Assembly: GCA_910577795.1 (NCBI GenBank) | Contig: CAJTNW010000007.1 | Coordinates: 1 to 28,865, forward strand | DNA: 28,865 nt | Direction of reading: 5' to 3' | Source: an uncultured Christensenella sp. | Lineage (GTDB): Bacteria; Bacillota; Clostridia; Christensenellales; UBA3700 | In this document: positions 1 to 6,141 of the stretch, piece by piece | Position numbering within the stretch: position 1 is the stretch's first letter | How the letters are laid out: the number at the start of each line of letters is the position of its first letter | Notes under the pieces: model-generated | The model's database searches: none | What the model was told of the DNA's origin: nothing | What the model saw: only the letters and a program-made list of their open reading frames with translations | Translations under genes and position numbers: made by a program

Positions 1-59
1 TTTCCATCCATTTCAAATGTAATTCCCTTACGAAAATCACCAGCCAAAACTGTAGCCAT
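1..59 (-). CDS. efp: Elongation factor P, N-terminal fragment (runs off window)
   Basis: Only the first 19 complete codons are present; the gene continues beyond the left edge. The visible N-terminus contains GDFRKGITFEMDG, the typical start of bacterial EF-P, which rescues ribosomes stalled at polyproline stretches. The start is fixed by a strong AGCGGAGG ribosome binding site eight bases upstream of the ATG at 57-59. It follows pepP by 16 bases on the same strand. The pepP-efp pairing is a common Firmicutes arrangement, which supports the call. The modified loop residue lies outside the window, so the modification type cannot be judged. Confidence 0.88.
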   Translation of the reverse strand, partial: MATVLAGDFRKGITFEMDG

Positions 60-75
60 ATTTACCTCCGCTAAA

Positions 76-1149
76 CTAATTATTAATAATTTCTAATTTT
101 TTATTTGAAGTGGTTAAATTAATCGCATTAGCACCTTTAACCACAATCATATCCTCTATTCTTATACCGCAAAGCCCTTCAATATAAATACCCGGTTCTA
201 TAGTTATAACCATACCATCTTTTAGTCTGTCATCTGTAAGTATTCTTGATGACAATGTCGGATATTCGTGTATTTCAAGACCTACTCCATGACCTAATGA
301 ATGATTAAAATAACTTTCCATCCTATGCAAATTCAAATAATTTCTTGCAACTCTGTCGGCTTCCCTTGGTGGTATGCCAGACCTTATACAGTCAATTGCA
401 ATTTCATTTGCACCAAGCACTATATTATAAAGTTTTTCTATCTCTTCAGAACATTTTACAAAAACAAATGTCCTTGTCATATCTGAGCAATAACTATTAA
501 AAGTAGCACCAAAATCAATTAATATTACATCACCGACTTTAAGTTTTCTACTAGATGGTTTTGCATGAGCAATAGCAGAATTTTCACCAAAAGCAACAAT
601 AGTATCAAATGCTGGCTTAAGACTTCCGTTTATTTTCATAAAGTACTCAAGTTTTGCACAAAGTTCTAATTCACTAATTCCTTCTTTGATAGTTTGTTTA
701 ACTTGCTCTAAAGATTTTTCAGCAATTCTTTGCGCTTTTACAATGCACTCTATTTCATAATCATTTTTTACAGCACGCAGACTATTTATATCTTTAGTAA
801 TATCCAGTATATCTAAGCCGTTCAACAACTTTTCAGTAACAAATACATAATCGTAATGACTTAAATCGCTATCAAATCCAATTTTTTTAATATCATTTTT
901 TATGATAAAGTTTTTAATTATCTCTTCAGCAGTTGTTGGAGTAATTTCTACAACATTCCAGTCTTTTGCTAAATCCCTGTTTGCCTCAATTATAAATCTT
1001 CCATCTGTAAAAAAATATTTATTTTTTTGAGTAACAAGCAAAAAACAATAATCGGCAGAATAACCGCTGATATATTTAATATTATAGTTATTTGAAATCA
1101 AAATTCCATCTAAATTATTACTATCAAATATTTTGCCTAAACTTACCAT
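76..1149 (-). CDS. pepP: Xaa-Pro aminopeptidase (M24 family)
   Basis: This 357-residue metallopeptidase removes N-terminal residues that precede proline. The N-terminal creatinase-like domain occupies roughly residues 1-125 and the pita-bread catalytic domain the rest. The expected metal-binding positions are visible: DFGATF near residue 211 with SDMTRTF just after (two Asp), HGVGLEIHE near 290 (His), IEPGIY near 315 (Glu) and IRIEDM near 330 (Glu), so the active site looks intact. It lies directly upstream of efp and is probably cotranscribed with it. The start is odd: no Shine-Dalgarno sequence precedes the ATG, and a TATAAT box ends only six bases before it, which suggests a leaderless message. 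No better in-frame start occurs nearby. The substrate range is inferred from the family. Confidence 0.92.
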   Translation of the reverse strand: MVSLGKIFDSNNLDGILISNNYNIKYISGYSADYCFLLVTQKNKYFFTDGRFIIEANRDLAKDWNVVEITPTTAEEIIKNFIIKNDIKKIGFDSDLSHYDYVFVTEKLLNGLDILDITKDINSLRAVKNDYEIECIVKAQRIAEKSLEQVKQTIKEGISELELCAKLEYFMKINGSLKPAFDTIVAFGENSAIAHAKPSSRKLKVGDVILIDFGATFNSYCSDMTRTFVFVKCSEEIEKLYNIVLGANEIAIDCIRSGIPPREADRVARNYLNLHRMESYFNHSLGHGVGLEIHEYPTLSSRILTDDRLKDGMVITIEPGIYIEGLCGIRIEDMIVVKGANAINLTTSNKKLEIINN

Positions 1150-1155
1150 AAAAGC

Positions 1156-1184
1156 ATTATAACATATTTTTTTTAACTTGTAAA
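1156..1184 (-). promoter_or_regulatory. Promoter for pepP-efp, probably leaderless
   Basis: On the minus strand TTTACA (1179-1184) is separated by 17 bp from TATAAT (1156-1161). A start point seven bases past the -10 falls at 1149, the A of the pepP ATG. A second weaker candidate, TTGATT with an 18-bp spacer to TAAAAT, lies farther upstream. Confidence 0.6.
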
Positions 1185-1280
1185 TATTTTTTTATTATTT
1201 TATTATAAAATATATAAGGTAATCAATAAAACTAAAGTTAATACTTAAATTGACTATTTTTCAAAATAAAAAAATTAGTA

Positions 1281-1308
1281 TTGATTTTCCCCTAAAAAAT
1301 GATATAAT
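1281..1308 (+). promoter_or_regulatory. Promoter for the plus-strand orphan gene at 1328
   Basis: TTGATT (1281-1286), a 16-bp spacer and TATAAT (1303-1308) face right. The predicted start near 1315 leaves a leader of about 13 bases, which places the AGGAGG ribosome binding site (1316-1321) at the very 5' end of the message. Confidence 0.65.
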
Positions 1309-1327
1309 TAAAAAAAGGAGGAAAATT

Positions 1328-2035
1328 ATGCAAACTACAGATAATGTAAAAATGTCACCTAAAAAGAAAAAATTAATTATAGCAGGTGTTACCATTGCAA
1401 TTGTAATTATTGCAATCGTACTACTTGGCATATTCCTTCCAATTATTACTATGAGTAACGATAGAACAAATGCTAAGCAAATAAGCATTGAAGACCGCTC
1501 TATTAAAATAAGTGGCGAACAAATAGTTATTCCAGTCAAAATGAAAAATGGTATTTCTACCCCTACCCATCAAAAATTTCATTCTGATTTAACAATTTTA
1601 CAATTATGCGAACTTGCCAAAGATTATGATAGTAAAATTAAATATGAAATACAAAACGATAAAGCATATATTTATAAAGAGAAAAAAGGAACAATAGTTG
1701 CAAGAGGTTTGTTGTATGACAACCATTATATTTTTGGCAATTTAAATTACACCTTATGTACTATGAAAATTGAAGGAATTATCTTTCCTCTTCATTTAAC
1801 TGAAAAATTCTTTGATGAGCAAATAACCATTAATGACTGCACATATCAATGGTACGCAGTATCTTTTATGACTATAGAACAAATGGTGGAATGGCTAGAA
1901 GAAATAGGTTTATATAATGTGCAAGTAAATGACCTAAACAATACAATTATTTGCCAAGATGCAAAAACAAATAAGGATATTACCGAGATATACTTTGATG
2001 GAAATTTAATAGCAGTAAGAAAGTTGTATGACTAA
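1328..2035 (+). CDS. Membrane-anchored protein of unknown function
   Basis: I do not recognise this 235-residue protein. It is the only plus-strand gene in the window. A charged N-terminus with KKKK near residues 12-15 precedes one strongly hydrophobic segment (about residues 16-39, rich in Ile and Val), followed by roughly 195 mostly polar residues. This suggests a single-pass protein with the C-terminal part outside the cytoplasm, or an uncleaved signal peptide. There is no lipobox Cys after the hydrophobic stretch. The soluble part has alternating hydrophobic/polar strands and a few Cys but no motif I can name. The ATG at 1328 is chosen because AGGAGG lies six bases upstream; the open frame extends upstream to 1250 but lacks a better start. 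It has its own promoter and terminator, so it is an independent transcript placed between pepP and nfo. Confidence 0.75.
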   Translation: MQTTDNVKMSPKKKKLIIAGVTIAIVIIAIVLLGIFLPIITMSNDRTNAKQISIEDRSIKISGEQIVIPVKMKNGISTPTHQKFHSDLTILQLCELAKDYDSKIKYEIQNDKAYIYKEKKGTIVARGLLYDNHYIFGNLNYTLCTMKIEGIIFPLHLTEKFFDEQITINDCTYQWYAVSFMTIEQMVEWLEEIGLYNVQVNDLNNTIICQDAKTNKDITEIYFDGNLIAVRKLYD

Positions 2036-2063
2036 AATTAAGTTATAAAAATTTATATTTACA

Positions 2064-2096
2064 AAAAAATCACTTTGATAACAAAGTGATTTTTTT
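2064..2096. terminator. Bidirectional intrinsic terminator between the orphan gene and nfo
   Basis: A perfect 14-bp stem (2064-2077 with 2082-2095) encloses a 4-base loop. It carries an A-run on the left and a T-run on the right, so it can terminate both the plus-strand orphan gene and the long minus-strand rimP-nfo operon. Confidence 0.9.
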
Positions 2097-2100
2097 AATT

Positions 2101-2113
2101 TAGTACCGATTTT
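2101..2113 (-). repeat. Copy 1 of the AAAATCGGTAYTA word (intergenic)
   Basis: The minus strand reads AAAATCGGTACTA, just past the nfo stop codon. It is one of five copies in the window, all on the minus strand. Confidence 0.6.
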
Positions 2114-2140
2114 TAAATTGTTTTTAACAAAAATTCAATT

Positions 2141-2992
2141 TTATTTTAACAAACTATTATAATAATTTTTCATATAAAGACTATCAATAGTTTGTGTACC
2201 TGCAGACTCACAAACTATAAACGGATGCAAATCCAAATCTTTTAAAGCCAAGGCTAAAGGTTCAAATTGAGGTCCAAAAACATTATCTTCAAAAGTTAAA
2301 TGTTTGCTTTCACCTTTAGCAGTATATTCTATTTTAGAAAAATGGACATGCATATTATCTACTTTATCAAACCCAACACCTTCAATAAATCTTTCAAGCA
2401 CTCTTTTATAGTCGTCATACCCCTTTAAACTGCCACAAGTTCTTGCATTTAAATGTCCAAAATCTATGCAAGGGTAAAGCATTTTATCACGTGATACCAT
2501 ACGTATTACCTCTTCGACATCACCAAGTTGGGCTTGTTTACCCATAACTTCTATTGCAAGCATACAGTCTGATAAACCGCTATCATACAAATCACAAAGT
2601 AAATTATCTAGCCTTTGCATTAAAGTATTCATAGCCTCTTCTCTTGGTGTTTTTAGCGGTGAACCAGGGTGAAAAACACACCTTTTACCACCCAAGTTTT
2701 TAAGTGCAATTAAACTTTCTTTTATATATCTATGATTATTTATTGCTTTATCTTCTTCGCTAGTTGCAAGATTAATAAAATAAGGAGCATGTACAGATAT
2801 TTCTATACCATTCTTTTCAAACTCTGCTCCATAAATTTTAGCGGTTTCCTCACTCATACGAACCCCTCTTCCAAAAGAATATTCATATAAATCAAGTCCT
2901 TTGCTTTTTAGCCAAGCAGGCACATCAATAGTTTTTGCAAACCCCTCTTCTTCAAACAAACTACCTGTACCACTAGGTCCAAATTTAATCAT
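2141..2992 (-). CDS. nfo: Endonuclease IV (AP endonuclease family 2)
   Basis: This 283-residue TIM-barrel enzyme cuts DNA at abasic sites and acts on 3'-blocked ends in base-excision repair. It begins IKFGPSGTG, as in the Nfo family. Zinc-ligand segments appear in order: VHAPYF, VFHPGSP, AIEVMG, CIDFGHLNAR, HVHFSK and CESAGTQ, supplying the expected His, Glu and Asp ligands, so it looks functional. The length matches the 280-300 residues usual for the family. The ATG at 2990-2992 has GAGGTG upstream. It is the last gene of the long rimP operon, 17 bases after ribF, and ends before the bidirectional terminator. Its place at the end of a translation operon is unusual compared with Bacillus. A sugar-phosphate isomerase-like relative is a less likely alternative. 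Confidence 0.9.
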   Translation of the reverse strand: MIKFGPSGTGSLFEEEGFAKTIDVPAWLKSKGLDLYEYSFGRGVRMSEETAKIYGAEFEKNGIEISVHAPYFINLATSEEDKAINNHRYIKESLIALKNLGGKRCVFHPGSPLKTPREEAMNTLMQRLDNLLCDLYDSGLSDCMLAIEVMGKQAQLGDVEEVIRMVSRDKMLYPCIDFGHLNARTCGSLKGYDDYKRVLERFIEGVGFDKVDNMHVHFSKIEYTAKGESKHLTFEDNVFGPQFEPLALALKDLDLHPFIVCESAGTQTIDSLYMKNYYNSLLK

Positions 2993-3009
2993 AACGCACC
3001 TCTTAATAT

Positions 3010-3909
3010 TTATCTTAATTTATCACTAAGCACTCTTTTAAAATCGCTATCTATTTGTGCTTTCAATTCATCTGCATTGTTGAATTTAGATATTCCTCTA
3101 AAATATTCAAAAAACTCTATTTTTATTTGTTTACCATACAAATCGCCTTCAAAATCTATAACAAAACTCTCTAAATTAAAGTTATAGTCGTCAAAAGTAG
3201 GATGTGCCCCCACATTTGTTAATCCCAAATAAATTTTGTTATCAATAGTGATATGTGTTTTATAAACACCAGCCTTTATTTGTATTTTATCCTCAGGATA
3301 AGATATGTTTGCAGTTGGATAACCTACTATACTACCACCAACATTTCTACCTTTTTCCACTATACCAATTGTAAAATAAGGATATGGCAACATTTGATTC
3401 ACTTGTTCTATTTTGCCTTCAGTCAATAATTCTCTTACTTGCCTAGATGCAATTTTGCCTTTTTCATTCTTTAACAAATCTATTATTTTTACACTAACAC
3501 CTATATTTTTAAAATAATTTTTTACATCTTCCACGCTATATTCTGCTTTTACACCGCAAGTATAATCAGTACCAAAAACTACTTCTCTTACATTAAAGTT
3601 TTTGCACAATTTATCCAAAAATTCATAGCCACGCATATTCATAAAATCTTTGTCAAAAACACTGCTTATTACCAATTTAATACCGATTTTCGCAAAGATT
3701 TGCACTCTTTCTGTAAATGTATAACACTGCTTAGTCATTCCAGAAATTGCACTTTGTGGGTTATTTTTAAAGGTAAATACTGCTGGAGTAAAACCACTTT
3801 TTACGCACTCGTCAAGCAAAATTTTATGCCCATTATGTACACTATCAAAGTACCCTAGTGCAAGACATATTGGCTTATCACTTTTATCACTGAAATCAAT
3901 TAATTCCAT
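3010..3909 (-). CDS. ribF: Bifunctional riboflavin kinase / FAD synthetase
   Basis: This 299-residue enzyme phosphorylates riboflavin to FMN and adenylylates FMN to FAD. The N-terminal nucleotidyltransferase-like FAD synthetase domain (about 1-175) shows LGYFDSVHNGH, the family HxGH-type motif, and VFGTDYTCG. The C-terminal flavokinase domain (about 180-295) shows the GYPTANI metal/ATP segment and ESFVIDF with the catalytic Glu region. The length is typical of bifunctional RibF. The ATG lies ten bases inside the 3' end of truB. No strong ribosome binding site sits at normal spacing (GAGG is about 14 bases upstream), so translational coupling to truB is likely. A copy of the AAAATCGGTAYTA word lies in its coding sequence as Lys-Ile-Gly-Ile-Lys. 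Confidence 0.95.
   Translation of the reverse strand: MELIDFSDKSDKPICLALGYFDSVHNGHKILLDECVKSGFTPAVFTFKNNPQSAISGMTKQCYTFTERVQIFAKIGIKLVISSVFDKDFMNMRGYEFLDKLCKNFNVREVVFGTDYTCGVKAEYSVEDVKNYFKNIGVSVKIIDLLKNEKGKIASRQVRELLTEGKIEQVNQMLPYPYFTIGIVEKGRNVGGSIVGYPTANISYPEDKIQIKAGVYKTHITIDNKIYLGLTNVGAHPTFDDYNFNLESFVIDFEGDLYGKQIKIEFFEYFRGISKFNNADELKAQIDSDFKRVLSDKLR
3678..3690 (-). repeat. Copy 2 of the AAAATCGGTAYTA word (within ribF)
   Basis: The minus strand reads AAAATCGGTATTA, within codons for Lys-Ile-Gly-Ile-Lys of RibF. Confidence 0.55.
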
Positions 3910-4766
3910 AGTCTAACTTTAACCTCTAAATTATCTTTTCCGTCGCAACAAATACCAAAAACTTTGTTATTAATCATTGTAATATAATCGCCTTTGATAT
4001 TTCTTTTATTTATTTTTACACCATTTAAAAGTTTACTTTGTTCTGTGCCACATATATCAACTTTTGGCAAGTCGCAAAACAATTTTTCTATTGTAATAAT
4101 GCTACCTTCTATATTTTGTTTAAACTCATCAATAGTAACAGCATCTTCTATACAAAAATTTTTGTTTTGCAGTCTTATTATGCTAGACATATATGCCATA
4201 GTTCCCAATTCTTTTGCTAAGTCTCTACAAATACTCCTTATATATGTACCACCTGAACAATGTATATCCAATTTTAAAGTTCCATTATCATAGCCTAATA
4301 TATCAATACTATAAACTTCAACTTGTCTTGGTTTTAAATCAATTTCCTTTCCGTCTCTTGCAGCATCACAGGCACGTACCCCGCCAACACTAATACGCGA
4401 ATATTTTGGTGGCAATTGGCTAATACTGCCAATAAATAAACCCATTTTTGACTTTATCTCGTCTAGCAAAGGTATTTTATCACAGGTGGCAGTTACTTTA
4501 CCAAAAGAATCTAATGTATCTGTAGTTTTTCCAAAACAAAATGTAGTTCTGTAACACTTGTCCATACCTACATAATAATCAAACAACTTAGTAGCACTAC
4601 CAAAACAAACAGGCAAAACTCCACTACCCGCTGGGTCTAACGTGCCTAAATGTCCAACCTTAATTTTTTTATCACAAGTATAATCTTTTAAAATATGTTT
4701 GACTTTTACTACAACATCAGAAGATGTCCAACCAGTCGGCTTTAATATATTTATAATGCCTAACAT
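3900..4766 (-). CDS. truB: tRNA pseudouridine(55) synthase
   Basis: This 288-residue enzyme makes pseudouridine 55 in the T-loop of tRNAs. The N-terminus INILKPTGWTSSDVV and the catalytic segment GHLGTLDPAGSGVLP, whose Asp is the nucleophile, are diagnostic. Later TYIRSICRDLA is also typical of the family. The C-terminal 60 or so residues are a short PUA-like region. The ATG overlaps the last codons of nrnA by seven bases, and the 3' end overlaps ribF by ten, so these genes are tightly coupled. The order rbfA-nrnA-truB-ribF is a widespread Firmicutes arrangement and supports every member. Confidence 0.95.
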   Translation of the reverse strand: MLGIINILKPTGWTSSDVVVKVKHILKDYTCDKKIKVGHLGTLDPAGSGVLPVCFGSATKLFDYYVGMDKCYRTTFCFGKTTDTLDSFGKVTATCDKIPLLDEIKSKMGLFIGSISQLPPKYSRISVGGVRACDAARDGKEIDLKPRQVEVYSIDILGYDNGTLKLDIHCSGGTYIRSICRDLAKELGTMAYMSSIIRLQNKNFCIEDAVTIDEFKQNIEGSIITIEKLFCDLPKVDICGTEQSKLLNGVKINKRNIKGDYITMINNKVFGICCDGKDNLEVKVRLWN

Positions 4767-5710
4767 ATCTCGTCACGCACCGCCTTTAAAATCTTTTCTT
4801 CCACATCTTCGTAAAAACCATTTACTCTAAAGCCAGCAGCATTTTTATGACCGCCACCACCAAATACAAGAGCAATTTTACTACTATCAAAATCATCGCC
4901 AGTTCTAACACTAACTTTAAAGTTTTTGTCACCAACTTCACTAATAGCCACTGCTACTTTTATACCAATTACATTAATAATGTTATTAATTATACCTTCA
5001 GTACAAGTTGTATCTGTGCCAGTTGCATCAAAATCACTTTGCATAAAAGTAATAATTCCTATGCTGTTGTTGTCATAAAATTTAGCCTTTTCCAATACTC
5101 TAGCCTTTAACTTATAAATATTCATTTTTATTTTTTTCAAAAAATGCTCATTTATTTCGTGTGCTTTTATGTCAAATTTTAATAGTTTGCTTGCGGCTAT
5201 CATAGTTTCAGTTGTAACACTAGAAAAACTAAATCCACCACTATCAGTAACCAAACCACTATAAAGTAATTTTGCTATTTCTGCATTTAATAATCCCATT
5301 TCATCAAGCAAAAAAGTAACAACTTGTGCAGATGCAGCAGCATTTATATCTAGCAAATTAACATCACCATATTTTCGGTTAGTTTTATGGTGGTCAATAA
5401 CCATTTTACGTCTGCCTCTTTTAAATTCAGCAATGCTGTTACCCATTCTTTCCATATCTGCGCAGTCAACAGCAATTGATAAATCGTACTTATCCGCTCT
5501 ATCTTTATTATAATTTTCTGCCCCGGCTAAAATACTAATTTTGCCACTAATAGGGTCATCGCAAAAAATGTATGGTTTTTTGCCATACATTTCAAGTGCT
5601 TTAAAAATTGCAAGAGAGGAGCCGACAGTATCTCCATCGGGATTAACATGAGAAATTATAGCAATAGTTTTTGCTCTTTTTATCTCTGAAATAACATTTT
5701 GATAGTCCAT
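4760..5710 (-). CDS. nrnA: DHH-family phosphoesterase, NrnA-type oligoribonuclease / pAp phosphatase
   Basis: This 316-residue DHH/DHHA1 protein probably degrades nano-RNA and removes the 3' phosphate from pAp. Motifs are SHVNPDGDTVGS near the N-terminus, DCADMERMG, the signature VIDHHKTN near residue 107, and GGGGHKNAAGF in the DHHA1 domain at the C-terminus. I place the start at the ATG 5708-5710 because AGAGG is five bases upstream. A GTG two codons earlier (5716) would overlap that ribosome binding site. It sits between rbfA and truB, as NrnA-like genes often do in Clostridia. An 89-base gap to rbfA holds only AT-rich sequence with a short 6-bp inverted repeat. Confidence 0.88.
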   Translation of the reverse strand: MDYQNVISEIKRAKTIAIISHVNPDGDTVGSSLAIFKALEMYGKKPYIFCDDPISGKISILAGAENYNKDRADKYDLSIAVDCADMERMGNSIAEFKRGRRKMVIDHHKTNRKYGDVNLLDINAAASAQVVTFLLDEMGLLNAEIAKLLYSGLVTDSGGFSFSSVTTETMIAASKLLKFDIKAHEINEHFLKKIKMNIYKLKARVLEKAKFYDNNSIGIITFMQSDFDATGTDTTCTEGIINNIINVIGIKVAVAISEVGDKNFKVSVRTGDDFDSSKIALVFGGGGHKNAAGFRVNGFYEDVEEKILKAVRDEIC

Positions 5711-5799
5711 ATCCACCTCTGCAATTTAGTATTTTTAATTTTTAACAAAATATATATAATTATTGCAATTAGCAATATTTATATAACTTAGTTTTAAAA

Positions 5800-6141
5800 T
5801 TAGTTATTAATATCGTTTAAAATTTGACTTATTTTTATACCATAAGTTATGCTGTCATCAAGATAAAACCTTAACTCTGGCATACTTCTTAAAATTATGC
5901 GTTTTTTTAGTATATTTTTTATATAACCTTCCGCATTTTGAATTGCGTCAACCACTTGTTTTTCAGCCCCATCAGCGCCTAAAACACTTAAATATACTTT
6001 GCAAACAGATAAGTCACTATCAGTATCTACCTTTACAATACTAACCAAACCTTTAATTCTTGGGTCAGACAAATCTTCGCTTATTATAGGCGCAAGTTGC
6101 TTTTTGATTTCTGCATTTATTCGCTCTATTCTATTGCTCAT
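5800..6141 (-). CDS. rbfA: 30S ribosome-binding factor A
   Basis: This 113-residue KH-like protein binds immature 30S subunits and helps mature the 16S rRNA 5' end. MSNRIERINAEIKKQL at the N-terminus, SDPRIKGLVSIVKV near residue 25 and a C-terminal LRFYLDDSI match the family, and the length is normal. The ATG overlaps the infB stop by four bases (ATGA), indicating translational coupling to IF-2. Confidence 0.95.
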   Translation of the reverse strand: MSNRIERINAEIKKQLAPIISEDLSDPRIKGLVSIVKVDTDSDLSVCKVYLSVLGADGAEKQVVDAIQNAEGYIKNILKKRIILRSMPELRFYLDDSITYGIKISQILNDINN

